NCBI RefSeq assembly: GCF_004919085.1
Contig: NZ_STGL01000005.1
Span: forward strand, 124,001-188,000
From: Nocardioides sp. GY 10127
GTDB lineage: Bacteria > Actinomycetota > Actinomycetes > Propionibacteriales > Nocardioidaceae
Reading direction: 5' to 3'
DNA: 64,000 bases
Under the pieces are notes generated by a model. The model was given only the letters and a program-made list of their open reading frames with translations. It did not search any database and had not been told where the DNA came from. The stretch's first letter is position 1. Every line of letters begins with the position of its first letter. The position numbers and the translations under genes were made by a program. This document shows positions 1-8,131 of the stretch, piece by piece.

Positions 1-477
1 GACCTCGACGCCCCGCAGGCCGGGCACGCCGGCGGTGAGCGCGGCCTCCACGGTCTCGCGCAGCGTCACCGACGCCATCGAGCAGCCGTTGCAGGCGCCC
101 TCGAGCCGGATGTAGGCGATCCCGTCCTCGACGCGGTCCAGCGACGCGTCCCCGCCGTGGGAGGCGAGCGTGGGGCGGACCTGCTCCAGCGCCACGCTCG
201 CGGCGGTCGTCGGGTCCGGCCGGATCACCCCCAGCACGGTGAGCAGCATCCGGACCTCGGGCACGTCGACGAGCGCGAAGAGCAGCTCCTTGCCGCGGGG
301 GTCCTCCCGGAGCCCCCGCACCATCGCCACGACGCCGCGCCGGTGCAGCTCGGTGTGCGCGGCCAGCGCCTCCTCCAGGACGTCGCCCTGGCCCGCGTCC
401 GCGGCCCGGGCCGTGGCCTCGTCCAGGCGCGCGGCGAGCTCCTCCAGCGACAGCGGGCCGAGGTCGGGGGCGCTCAT
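1..477 (-). CDS. NifU C-terminal-domain protein of the hydrogenase locus (3' end cut by window edge)
   Basis: The visible 159 codons start at an ATG that overlaps the stop of the upstream gene by four bases (ATGA), so the two are translationally coupled. The last third is a NifU-type scaffold domain with CNGC at residues 129-132 (C129, C132) preceded by RPTLASHGGDASL. The preceding hundred residues are helical and not of a family I recognise. NifU domains carry or transfer Fe-S clusters. A member placed last in a hydrogenase operon probably serves the cluster-rich small subunit, but that is inference from position. The stop codon lies beyond base 1, so the C-terminus is unknown. Confidence 0.85.
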   Translation of the reverse strand, partial: MSAPDLGPLSLEELAARLDEATARAADAGQGDVLEEALAAHTELHRRGVVAMVRGLREDPRGKELLFALVDVPEVRMLLTVLGVIRPDPTTAASVALEQVRPTLASHGGDASLDRVEDGIAYIRLEGACNGCSMASVTLRETVEAALTAGVPGLRGVEV

Positions 478-2012
478 CGGGCGTCCGTCCCCGCGCCGTT
501 CCCGGCGTCCGGCCGGCCGGTCGGGCGCTGGCTGGGGTCGACCCGCGTCACCCGCCGCGGCGGCGGCACGGAGTCGCCCGCCGGCAGGTTGATCGAGCCC
601 GCGTCGATGCTGACGCCCATCCCCGACGTGAACGAGGTGGGGGCGTCCATCCGGCTCATCGCCTCCACCTGGCGGGCCAGGTCGTCGAGGTCGGTGTCGG
701 GGTCGGTGACGCCGACGCGGGCGATCTCGTCCTGGAGGCCCCGGACGGTGAGCGCGCCCTCGTGGTCGAGCTCGGTCTCGAACAGGTACCGGGCCTCCGC
801 GAGCGCGGCGCGGGCCTCGTCCAGCGCCCCCGCGTGGGCCAGGGCGTTGCCCAGGTTCATCAGCAGGCGGGCGCGGCCGACGGCGTCGTCGTCGCGGGTG
901 CCGGAGTCGACGACCTCCTGGTAGAGCCCGATCGCCTCGACCAGGTTCTCCGAGCGGTGCTGCGAGGGCGTGTAGACGAGCGCGTTGGCCAGGTTCACCG
1001 TGGCCGTCGACCACGGGCCGGGGTGGGTCTCCGGCGTGAACACGCGGCGGCAGGCGCGCAGCGACTGGGCGGCCACACCCAGCCGCAGCTGGTCGCTGGC
1101 CTGGGTCATCGGGACGGCGAGGTGGGCGGCGGCCAGGTCGAGCTGGACCGAGGCCCACAGCTCGGGGGCCGACGTCTCCGAGACGAGCCCGAGGGCGTCG
1201 TAGTAGTGCCCCATCGCCTCGCGCATGAGGGCCGCGCGCTCGACGTCGCGGGGCTCCTCGGCGGCCCGTTCGTGGACGCACAGGCCCAGCTCGTGCAGCA
1301 GCTCGGCGCGCACCTCGGGCAGGTCGCTGCCCTCGAGCGCGTCGGTGGAGCGGCGCAGGAGGGTGCCGACCTGCTCGGCGGGCGCGCCCGCCTCGCGCAG
1401 CAGCGAGGCGGTGTTGCCGCGCAGCATCGCGGCGAGCGCGGGCCCGCGCGCGTCCGCGGCCTGGGCCGCGTAGCCCAGCAGGGCGCAGGCGACGTCGGGC
1501 GAGCGCTGCTCGAGCGCGGCGCTGGCCCGGGTGGCGAGCACGAGGGCGCCCACCTCGGGCTCGGAGCGCACCTGCTCCGGGGTCGGCTCGGCCGGCACCT
1601 CGGCACCGGGGACCCCGATCGTCCACGCGACCACGTCGACCAGGGGCCGCAGGTCCTCGGGCAGCCCGGCGCGCACCGCGTTCGGCTCGGCGGTCGCGGG
1701 GTCGAGCAGCCACCGGTTGAACGCCACGAGCGGGTCGCCCGCCCGGGGGGCCCACGCCGCGAGGGCGCCCGCGAGGTCGCCGGCGTGCGCGGCGGCCACC
1801 GGCGCCAGCCCGCTCGGCCACACCGGCGGCACCCGCCCGGCGGCGAGGTTGGCCCGCACGGCCAGGGACTCGGCGTCGTCGCCCAGCAGGAGCAGCCCCT
1901 GGGGCAGGGGGAAGACGCCCAGGCCGCGGGGGGCGCCGGCGCCTGAGCCCGGCCCCTCGACGGCCGCGTCCTCACCCGGCGCGGTCGGGAGCTGCTGCTG
2001 GGTGGTCGTCAT
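474..2012 (-). CDS. TPR-like hydrogenase-locus protein of unknown function
   Basis: A 512-aa soluble protein starting at an ATG with AGGGGGAAC just upstream. It is Ala/Leu/Glu-rich and helical. Residues of about 330-430 look like tetratricopeptide hairpins (for example RLLMNLGNALAHAGALDEA and the segment after it), while the N-terminal third is less regular. No signal peptide or membrane segment is visible. It lies between the 65-aa gene and the NifU-domain gene, all leftward, with a four-base overlap to NifU. TPR-type proteins recur in group 1h hydrogenase loci of actinobacteria, where they are assumed to help assembly or to tether partners; their actual role is not established. No catalytic motif was seen. 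Confidence 0.8.
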   Translation of the reverse strand: MTTTQQQLPTAPGEDAAVEGPGSGAGAPRGLGVFPLPQGLLLLGDDAESLAVRANLAAGRVPPVWPSGLAPVAAAHAGDLAGALAAWAPRAGDPLVAFNRWLLDPATAEPNAVRAGLPEDLRPLVDVVAWTIGVPGAEVPAEPTPEQVRSEPEVGALVLATRASAALEQRSPDVACALLGYAAQAADARGPALAAMLRGNTASLLREAGAPAEQVGTLLRRSTDALEGSDLPEVRAELLHELGLCVHERAAEEPRDVERAALMREAMGHYYDALGLVSETSAPELWASVQLDLAAAHLAVPMTQASDQLRLGVAAQSLRACRRVFTPETHPGPWSTATVNLANALVYTPSQHRSENLVEAIGLYQEVVDSGTRDDDAVGRARLLMNLGNALAHAGALDEARAALAEARYLFETELDHEGALTVRGLQDEIARVGVTDPDTDLDDLARQVEAMSRMDAPTSFTSGMGVSIDAGSINLPAGDSVPPPRRVTRVDPSQRPTGRPDAGNGAGTDAR

Positions 2013-2106
2013 CGGTGTTCCCCCTGGTGAGCGAGTGGTGCTGCGGGTTGGTGCTGCGAGCGGTGGAGCAGGGCCTGGAGCGAGCGGTGGTGCCGGTCAG
2101 GGCTGG

Positions 2107-2304
2107 TCAGGGCTGGTCGGGGCGGGGCGGGCGTCGTCGGGAGGCCGTCCGCTCCACGACGGACGCGGCGGTGCGGGCGAGCGCCTCCGTGCGGTAGGTC
2201 TCGAGCCGGCGCCGCTCGACCCCGTCGGGGCCGAGGACCAGCAGGTAGACCGCCCACTGGCCGCGCTCAGCCACCACCTCCGTGCTCACCTCCGGCACCG
2301 CCAC
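2107..2304 (-). CDS. Small conserved-type hypothetical protein of the hydrogenase operon
   Basis: A 65-aa product from a GTG start that lies inside the 3' end of the maturation protease gene (38-bp overlap). The central stretch ERGQWAVYLLVLGPDG reads like a short beta-strand core, followed by an Arg-rich helix and a basic RRRPPRP tail. It is soluble and has no Cys. Small proteins of this kind occur between the protease and TPR genes of actinobacterial hydrogenase clusters, but I cannot name a function. The start could be any of several nearby GTG codons. A competing 82-aa frame on the same strand at 2009-2257 is Arg/Pro-rich and looks like a shadow. The gap of about 95 bp to the TPR gene contains short tandem copies of GCTGGTCAGG. 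Confidence 0.6.
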   Translation of the reverse strand: MAVPEVSTEVVAERGQWAVYLLVLGPDGVERRRLETYRTEALARTAASVVERTASRRRPPRPDQP

Positions 2305-3334
2305 CCCCGTGGTCCGACTCGTGCGTGCGGAGCGCGACGCGCAGCACGCCGCGGCCCTCGTCCCAGTCTGCGTCGAGCGTCCCCGGCTCGGCCACGGTCC
2401 TGCCCACCGGGGAGGAACCGACGCTGAAGCCGAGCACCTCCGAGAGCAGGACGGCGCGGTCGCCCGCGGCGTTGCGCTGCTTGAGCACCAGCCCGCCGTT
2501 GCCGGGGCCGACCAGCGGAAGCAGCTCGAGGACCGGGTGCGCCGCCCCGGCGTCCCCGCCTGCCCCGGAGTCCGACGCCGAGCCCTCCACGACCCGGGCC
2601 ACCAGGGCCGACTCGGGGAACCAGCGCTCGGCCTGGGCCGCGCTGAGGTGCAGCGAGCCGCCCGCGGTGAGCGTGACGGTCTCCCCCGCCGGCCGGGCCG
2701 GGTAGAACTCGCGCTCGAGCAGGTCGGCGAGCACCGCCACCTGCGGCTGCACCTTCTCGCTCAGCGGCTGCCCGGGCTCGAGCGCACCGGCCTCGCAGAG
2801 CAGGACCGTGACGTCGGTGGGCGCGTGCGGCCCGAGCAGCCAGGAGGACAGCGCGAGCGCGTGGTCCCAGCGGAAGTTGTGGCTGTGCAGGCCGGCCAGC
2901 GGCGGGGTCTCGCCCAGCTCCGAGGCGGGCAGCCGGTAGAGCGTCCCCGGCTCGGCCCCGGTCGCGCACGCGTCCACGAGGACGACGCGCGCGGCGCCGC
3001 GCATCCCGAAGGCCACGTCCATCCCCGCGGTGCCGCCGTCGACGAGGCGCACCCCCTCGGGCACGCCCCGTTCGTAGAGGGTGCGCACGAGCACGGGACC
3101 GAACGCGTCGTCCCCGCGCAGGATGTTGCCGCAGCCGACCACGAGCAGGTCGCACGGCTCCGGCGCGAAGCCGTCGTCGAGGAGCTCGTGGGGCGCCTGC
3201 GTCGCGACCGCCGCCTGCCCGGCGGCGGGAAGCGCAGGACCGCCCGACCCCTCGGTCGGGCGGCCTGCCTGCGGGACCGGTGCCGTGGCCGTGGCCTCAG
3301 ACCATCCCGTTGATGACGAAGTTGTTGAGCTCAC
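2267..3334 (-). CDS. [NiFe] hydrogenase maturation protease (HyaD/HybD/HycI fold), extended form
   Basis: Residues of about 60-190 form the maturation endopeptidase domain: LLVVGCGNILRGDDAFG near residue 65, with the conserved Asp/Glu-type metal-binding positions, then VRLVDGGTAGMD and VVLVDAC, and a His-containing loop LHSHNF. Such proteases clip the C-terminal peptide of the large subunit after Ni insertion. The product is 355 aa, about twice the usual 150-180 aa. The extra C-terminal 150 residues are a separate, unrecognised domain ending in a Gly/His-rich tail (HESDHGGGG) that might bind metal. The GTG start used here overlaps hhyL by 38 bp; the N-terminal 50 residues look disordered and the true start may be downstream. 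Confidence 0.88.
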   Translation of the reverse strand: MSSTTSSSTGWSEATATAPVPQAGRPTEGSGGPALPAAGQAAVATQAPHELLDDGFAPEPCDLLVVGCGNILRGDDAFGPVLVRTLYERGVPEGVRLVDGGTAGMDVAFGMRGAARVVLVDACATGAEPGTLYRLPASELGETPPLAGLHSHNFRWDHALALSSWLLGPHAPTDVTVLLCEAGALEPGQPLSEKVQPQVAVLADLLEREFYPARPAGETVTLTAGGSLHLSAAQAERWFPESALVARVVEGSASDSGAGGDAGAAHPVLELLPLVGPGNGGLVLKQRNAAGDRAVLLSEVLGFSVGSSPVGRTVAEPGTLDADWDEGRGVLRVALRTHESDHGGGGAGGEHGGGG

Positions 3335-4925
3335 GGCCCGTCTTCCCGTCGTACGCGTGCACCGTGCAGACCAGGCAGGAGTCGAACGAGCGGGCCACGT
3401 GACCGAGCTCGACCGGGTCCTCCATGTCCTTGATCGGCGTGCCGATCAGCGCCTGCTCGATCGGACCCAGCGTCCCCTCGCTGTCGCGGGGGCCGATGTT
3501 CCAGGCGGTCGGGGTGATCACCTGGTAGTTCGCGATCTTGCCGTTCTCGATGACGATCCAGTCCTGGAGCGCGCCTCGAGCGGCCTCGGTGGCGCCCCAG
3601 CCCTTGCCGTTCTCGAGCTCGGCGGGCTTGGTGTGGAACGAGCCCTGGAGGTCGATCTTCGACAGCCAGTCCATCACCCAGGTGAAGTACTTGGGCGCCT
3701 CGTGCATGCGCGCCATCTGGCGCACGAACACCGAGGGGCCGAGCTTGGCCAGCATGTCGATGAACAGCGGGTCGGAGTCCTGGTGCGAGCCCGGGTTCGG
3801 GGCACCGGCCGCGACGCGGCGGGCCAGCGGGCCGGCCTCGAGCGGGGTCCGGCCCAGGCCGGGGACCTCGTAGCGGGGCGACTTGGCCCAGGAGTACTTG
3901 CCCTTCTCGCGCGACTTCACCGGGTCCAGCGGGTCGGTCTCGCCCTCCCACGGGTGCAGCGGGCGGCTGCCCGAGTAGAAGGAGTGGGTGACGTCCTCGG
4001 AGACCAGCATCTGGTCGTAGTCGAAGTGCTGGCCGTTCGCGTAGACGCCGCCGCGACCGATGAGCGCGTCCTGACGCCCCTCGACGGTCGGGTTCTCGTA
4101 GAGGGAGGGCTCGAGGTACGTGCCCGGCGCGATGAAGTTGCCGCAGCCGGCGCCGTACTTGTCCAGCCCGATCTCGAGGGCGTAGCGGATGAAGAAGCCG
4201 CAGTCGGAGTTGTACTGGGACTCGTTCTCGTTGACCCAGGCCTGCATGTCCTCCCAGGTCTTGATCTCCATCCACCGGTCGATGGAGCAGCCCAGCCACT
4301 CCTTCTCGAGCCAGTTGTCCTTCCAGTGGTTGAGGATCGCGGTGGCGCGGGTGACGTCCGCCAGGTTCGGGGCGCTCATCACGCCGCCCGGCACCATGAA
4401 GGACGAGTGGGGCCACTGGCCGCCGAAGATCGCGTAGACCTCGACCGGCTTGCCGGAGAGGACGACGCCCTTCTGGTAGCTCGTGCCGACGTAGGGCGCG
4501 AAGCGGCGGACCGCCTCGTCGTACATCGGGTTCCCGGCGTAGTTCTTGTTCACCAGGTCGATCGCGAACAGCGCGTAGAAGTACCGCGGGATCGACTGGA
4601 GCGTCTCGCAGGCCTGGGCGATGTTGCGGATCAGCGTCGCGTTCTGCGGCACGTGCGTCTTCCACGCCGTGTCGAGGGCGTAGCAGGCCTTGTAGAGGTG
4701 GCTGCCACCGCAGATCCCGCAGATGCGCGGGGTCACCACCAGGCCGGCCTGCGGGTCCTTGCCGCGCAGGATCATCTCGAAGCCGCGGAACATCGCGGCC
4801 TCCGTCCACGCGGAGGTGACGACGCCGTCCTCGATGGTGACGCGGACGTCGAGGTCACCCTCGACGCGGCCCATCGGTGAGACGAAGAGGTCCACGGATC
4901 CCGCGGAGGAGTCGACTGCAGTCAT
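3297..4925 (-). CDS. hhyL: Group 1h [NiFe] hydrogenase large subunit
   Basis: A 542-aa catalytic subunit. The N-terminal metal-binding motif RICGICGGSH places C69 and C72. The C-terminal motif DSCLVCTVH places C517 and C520, giving the four Cys that hold the Ni-Fe site. Nineteen residues follow H523; by analogy with the family this tail is removed by the protease encoded next door. The DSCLVC form, in place of DPCxxC, and the overall sequence resemble the group 1h (formerly group 5) oxygen-insensitive enzymes of Streptomyces, Mycobacterium and Cupriavidus that oxidise atmospheric hydrogen during persistence. The start is an ATG 30 bp after the small-subunit stop, with a GGAAAG-type site upstream. 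Confidence 0.95.
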   Translation of the reverse strand: MTAVDSSAGSVDLFVSPMGRVEGDLDVRVTIEDGVVTSAWTEAAMFRGFEMILRGKDPQAGLVVTPRICGICGGSHLYKACYALDTAWKTHVPQNATLIRNIAQACETLQSIPRYFYALFAIDLVNKNYAGNPMYDEAVRRFAPYVGTSYQKGVVLSGKPVEVYAIFGGQWPHSSFMVPGGVMSAPNLADVTRATAILNHWKDNWLEKEWLGCSIDRWMEIKTWEDMQAWVNENESQYNSDCGFFIRYALEIGLDKYGAGCGNFIAPGTYLEPSLYENPTVEGRQDALIGRGGVYANGQHFDYDQMLVSEDVTHSFYSGSRPLHPWEGETDPLDPVKSREKGKYSWAKSPRYEVPGLGRTPLEAGPLARRVAAGAPNPGSHQDSDPLFIDMLAKLGPSVFVRQMARMHEAPKYFTWVMDWLSKIDLQGSFHTKPAELENGKGWGATEAARGALQDWIVIENGKIANYQVITPTAWNIGPRDSEGTLGPIEQALIGTPIKDMEDPVELGHVARSFDSCLVCTVHAYDGKTGRELNNFVINGMV

Positions 4926-4955
4926 CGGTTCGTGCTTCCTTTCCCGACATGCTCG

Positions 4956-5927
4956 TCAGACGACGAACATGTCCTCCTTCGACCACGCGGGCGCGGCGAT
5001 GCGGGCGGCGGCGGCGTGCGCCATGTAGGTGAGGTGGTCCGAGCCCTCCGGGACCTCCTTGGGGATCGTCCCGCTGACCTTCTGCGTCTTGAAGACCGTT
5101 CCCGGCGCGAGGTCGAAGAACGGGAACTCCGGCTCCGTGCAGCCCAGGCACGGCATGCCGGCCCGGGTCTTGGAGGACTGCCGGTTCCACAGGATGCGGT
5201 TGCAGGGGCTGTGCGTCATCGGGCCGCGGCAGCCGAACTCGTAGAAGAGGCAGCCGGTGCGGGTGCCCTCGCCGAAGCTGAACGTCGACTGCTTGTACTC
5301 GAAGAACTGGACGCGGGTGCAGCCGGTCTGGGTGAACGTCTTGAAGAACGTCTGCGGCCGGTGCAGGTCGTCCAGGGCGATGTCGCCGGCGCGGCCGGTG
5401 GCCAGGGCCACGAGGATCTGGGTGATCCAGTCGGGGTGCGCGGGGCAGCCGGGGATGTTGATGACCGGCAGGCCGGACTTGCTGCGCCAGTCGGGGCCCA
5501 GGAACCCGCCGCGCTCGCGCTTGTGGAACTGCAGCCCGGTGGAGTCGCTCGGGTTGGGCGCCATCGCCGGGATGCCGCCCCAGCAGGCGCAGTCGCCGAT
5601 GGCGACGACGATGCTCGCGGCCTCGGCCAGCTCGGTGACCCAGTCGATCATCGGGCGGTCGGCGAACACGTCCATCGTGCCGCTGCCGTCCGGGCCCTTG
5701 ATGATGGATCCCTCGAGCACGAAGATGTCGAGGTCGCGCTCGCCGGAGGCGCAGTCGCGGAAGATCTTGGTGGCGTTCTCGCCCAGCTCCATGCCGAGCG
5801 AGGGGTGCCAGAGCAGCTCGAGGCCGAAGTCGACGATCAGGTCGACGACGCTGGGCTCCTCGGCGTTGAGGAACGACATCGTGTTGCCCGAGCAGGCGCC
5901 GGCCTGCAGCCACAGGACTGAGCTCAC
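4956..5927 (-). CDS. hhyS: Group 1h [NiFe] hydrogenase small subunit
   Basis: A 323-aa Fe-S subunit that relays electrons from the active site. I chose the GTG at 5927 because AGGAG lies seven bases upstream and the product then begins at the conserved LWLQAGACSGNTMSF. The open frame continues far upstream, but that extension is low-complexity Arg/Pro and is not coding. Cys-bearing motifs follow in order: GACSGN, GDCACWGG, IPGCPAHPDW, then CRGPMTHSPCN and MPCLGCTEPEFPF for the medial and distal clusters. No Tat signal peptide is present, as is usual for this group. It is the second gene of the leftward operon, 26 bp after the DUF1641 gene. Confidence 0.95.
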   Translation of the reverse strand: MSSVLWLQAGACSGNTMSFLNAEEPSVVDLIVDFGLELLWHPSLGMELGENATKIFRDCASGERDLDIFVLEGSIIKGPDGSGTMDVFADRPMIDWVTELAEAASIVVAIGDCACWGGIPAMAPNPSDSTGLQFHKRERGGFLGPDWRSKSGLPVINIPGCPAHPDWITQILVALATGRAGDIALDDLHRPQTFFKTFTQTGCTRVQFFEYKQSTFSFGEGTRTGCLFYEFGCRGPMTHSPCNRILWNRQSSKTRAGMPCLGCTEPEFPFFDLAPGTVFKTQKVSGTIPKEVPEGSDHLTYMAHAAAARIAAPAWSKEDMFVV

Positions 5928-5953
5928 TGAGGTTCTCCTGGTGTGCGGCGCCC

Positions 5954-6472
5954 TCAGGCGCGGGTGGTCGGGGTGTCGGGTCCCTTGGCGACCTCGCGGC
6001 CGATCGCCTTGGCGACGGTGGCGAAGTAGCTGATGGCCCGGTTGACGTCCGGGTCCTTGAGGAGCTTGAGCAGCGACAGCGGGCCGCCGACCTCGATCGG
6101 CGCCGCCTTGTAGTCCTCCCCGCCCTGGACGAGGCCGCGGGCCAGGACGGAGACCTGGTCGACCGCCTCGGGCGTGAGCAGGTCCGCGTTGATGAGGCGG
6201 ACGGCCGCGCCGGCCACCTTGGGGACGTCGACCTGGAGCTCGCCGAGGAGCTCGTTGCCCTCCACGGTGGCGCGGGCGTCCACGACCGCCTCCATGAGGG
6301 AGGCGCCGATCGACTCCGAGCGGGCCAGGAACCCGTCGAGGCCCTCGAGCAGGACGGCGACGAGGTCGGCGTGCTCGAGGAGCGTGGCGAGGCTGGCGGC
6401 GACCTGCGGGTCGTCCAGCCTCGAGGCGAGGATCGCGGCGGGCCCCTCGGGGCGCGGTGGTGCGACGGTCAT
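5954..6472 (-). CDS. DUF1641-type hydrogenase accessory protein
   Basis: A 172-aa protein that opens the leftward hydrogenase operon. It is predicted all-helical and soluble, with the C-terminal signature GGPLSLLKLLKDPDVNRAI followed by FATVAKAIGREV, which I recognise as DUF1641. Members sit beside group 1h hydrogenases and beside formate dehydrogenases. A role in electron transfer or membrane tethering has been suggested but not settled. The ATG start at 6472 has an AGGACAGGC-like site; the translated region begins with a Pro-rich stretch. Transcription must start in the 209-bp gap shared with the AraC gene, so this gene is the most likely direct target of that regulator. Confidence 0.8.
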   Translation of the reverse strand: MTVAPPRPEGPAAILASRLDDPQVAASLATLLEHADLVAVLLEGLDGFLARSESIGASLMEAVVDARATVEGNELLGELQVDVPKVAGAAVRLINADLLTPEAVDQVSVLARGLVQGGEDYKAAPIEVGGPLSLLKLLKDPDVNRAISYFATVAKAIGREVAKGPDTPTTRA

Positions 6473-6541
6473 GCCTGTCCTCCCGGTCGTCCGGCCTGCG
6501 CTGGTAAGGCCGAAAGTAGGCAGTTGTGCGGGCCGTCACTA

Positions 6542-6596
6542 TCGGATGCGCGCAGGGCCTGTCGGATTCGCGCAAGTTCCTGGTGCGGACGCGCAA
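6542..6596. promoter_or_regulatory. Three direct repeats in the hydrogenase divergent promoter, AraC-site-like
   Basis: Three imperfect copies of CGGAT-N-CGCGCA-R occur with their CGCGCA cores at 6549, 6569 and 6590, spacings of 20 and 21 bp. AraC-family regulators typically bind direct repeats about two helical turns apart, and an AraC gene starts 86 bp to the right. The repeats lie between the DUF1641 start (6472) and the AraC start (6682) and could control both operons. The regulator assignment is inference. Confidence 0.5.
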
Positions 6597-6681
6597 CGGG
6601 GCACAGAATCGAGTGAGGGCGGCCACGGGGGACGGCCGCCCGGCCCCGCGCCGGGGCTGTCCGCGAGCAACAGGGGGTGGC

Positions 6682-7746
6682 GTGGACGACCTGCTCGGAC
6701 GGGTGCGCTTCATCGACGTCGCCCGCACCCGTGAGCCCGTGCGGCCGCGCCGGCGCTCCCGCGGGGTGCCCGTCGCCCTGGCCGACCACCCGCTGGTCGA
6801 CACCACCGACCTGGCCGCCGCCGAGGCCGCCGTCTCCCGCCTGCTGGGCCACGCCCAGCTCGCCCCGGACCCCGCCTGGCGCGACCGGTTCCGCTGCCGC
6901 CTCAACGCCGTCACGCTGCTCGACACCACGCTGGCGCACCTCGACCTCGGCGTGCCCAGCCACCTCGGCGTGCCCGCCAGCCCCGACGCGTTCACCGTGC
7001 AGATGACCGCCTCCGGCAGCGCCGAGGTGACGATCGACGGCGTCACCGAGGAGCTCTCCCCGTTCCACGCGCTCGTGGTCTCCCCGGGCACCGCCTACCG
7101 GCTCAGCACCGGCGCGGACTCGCCGCAGACGATCGTCCGGCTCGAGCGTCCGGCCGTCGAGCGCCAGCTCTCGCGCATGCTGGGCCGCCGGCTCCCCGAG
7201 CCGCTCGTCTTCGACCCGGTGGGGGACCTCACCTCGGACGCGGCGGGCCGGTGGACCGCCGCCCTCTCGATGGTCTTCACCGAGGTCGTCAGCCCCGCCT
7301 CGCTCGTGCGGCAGGGGGTCGGCGCGGGGGCGCTCGAGGAGCTCCTCATCTCCTCGCTCCTCTACGTCCACCACTCCAACTACACCGAGGCGCTGCGCAG
7401 CCCCGGCACCAGCGGCCGGCGGGCGGTGCGCAAGGCGGTGGAGTACATCGAGCGGCACCTGGCCGAGCAGATCCGGCTGGAGGACCTCGCCGAGCACGCG
7501 CAGATGAGCACCCGCTCGATCCAGGCGGGCTTCAAGGAGGACCTGGGGACCACGCCGGTCGCCTACATCCGGGACCGGCGGCTGGACGCCGTCCGCCGGA
7601 CCCTCATGGAGTCCGCGCCGGGCCTCACGGTCACCGACGCTGCCTCCCGCTGGGGCTTCTCGCACCTCGGCTCGTTCTCGGTGATGTACCGCGAGCGGTT
7701 CGGCGAGTCCCCCTCCACCACGCTGAAGGAGGCGTTCCGTGCATGA
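6682..7746 (+). CDS. AraC-family transcriptional regulator, probable hydrogenase regulator
   Basis: A 354-aa regulator. The GTG at 6682 is preceded by AGGGGG; the frame is open further upstream without a better site. The N-terminal half is a cupin-like ligand-binding domain (FHALVVSPGTAYRLS near residue 135) of the AraC_binding_2 type. The C-terminal hundred residues carry the double helix-turn-helix: LEDLAEHAQMSTRSIQAGF and VTDAASRWGFSHLGSFS, with the RDRRLDAVRR linker helix. Its last eight bases overlap hypA, so it is co-transcribed with the nickel-insertion genes and diverges from the structural genes. That arrangement makes it the obvious candidate regulator of the locus; its ligand is unknown. 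Confidence 0.88.
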   Translation: MDDLLGRVRFIDVARTREPVRPRRRSRGVPVALADHPLVDTTDLAAAEAAVSRLLGHAQLAPDPAWRDRFRCRLNAVTLLDTTLAHLDLGVPSHLGVPASPDAFTVQMTASGSAEVTIDGVTEELSPFHALVVSPGTAYRLSTGADSPQTIVRLERPAVERQLSRMLGRRLPEPLVFDPVGDLTSDAAGRWTAALSMVFTEVVSPASLVRQGVGAGALEELLISSLLYVHHSNYTEALRSPGTSGRRAVRKAVEYIERHLAEQIRLEDLAEHAQMSTRSIQAGFKEDLGTTPVAYIRDRRLDAVRRTLMESAPGLTVTDAASRWGFSHLGSFSVMYRERFGESPSTTLKEAFRA

Positions 7747-8131
7747 GCTGAGCCTGTGCCGCTCCATCGCGCAGATCGCGGACCGGGCGCGGCAGGGCCG
7801 CCCCGTCGCCGCGGTGCACCTGCGGGTCGGGCAGCTGCGACAGGTGGTCCCCGAGACGCTCGTCTACTGCTGGGGCCTCGTCACCGACGACGGCCCGCTG
7901 GCCGGCTCGCGCCTCGAGGTCGAGTCCGTGCCCGTCGTCCTGGACTGCCGCGCCTGCGGCGAGACCACCCGCGTCGCGCACGTCCTCGTGCTCACCTGCG
8001 CGGCCTGCGGCTCCGGCGACATCGAGCTGCGCACCGGCGAGGAGTTCCTCGTGACCAGCCTCGACCTCGGCCCCCCGGCCGACGAGCCGGCACCCACCCC
8101 GACACCCACCCTGAGAGAGCAGGAGGCCTGA
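7739..8131 (+). CDS. hypA: Hydrogenase nickel incorporation protein HypA
   Basis: A 130-aa Ni chaperone. The GTG at 7739 is decisive: the product then reads MHELSLCRSI, with His2 as the Ni ligand found at that place throughout the family. The ATG one base out of phase at 7743 would not. Zinc-binding pairs are C70-x2-C73 and C87-x2-C90. The last 20 residues are a Pro/Thr tail not usual for HypA. It overlaps the AraC gene by eight bases and hypB by one (TGATG), so all three are coupled. It hands Ni to the large subunit together with HypB. The other hyp genes (C, D, E, F) are not in this window; they may lie left of base 1. Confidence 0.95.
   Translation: MHELSLCRSIAQIADRARQGRPVAAVHLRVGQLRQVVPETLVYCWGLVTDDGPLAGSRLEVESVPVVLDCRACGETTRVAHVLVLTCAACGSGDIELRTGEEFLVTSLDLGPPADEPAPTPTPTLREQEA

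Noticed and set aside
2009..2257. An 82-codon minus-strand frame overlapping the 65-aa hydrogenase-locus gene
   Set aside because: Its product is Arg/Pro/His-rich and it shares bases with the better 65-aa frame, which reads as a folded protein.
4956..7091. A 711-codon version of the hydrogenase small subunit
   Set aside because: The first 388 residues are Arg/Pro-rich noise running across the DUF1641 and AraC region. The GTG at 5927 has AGGAG and yields the full conserved subunit.
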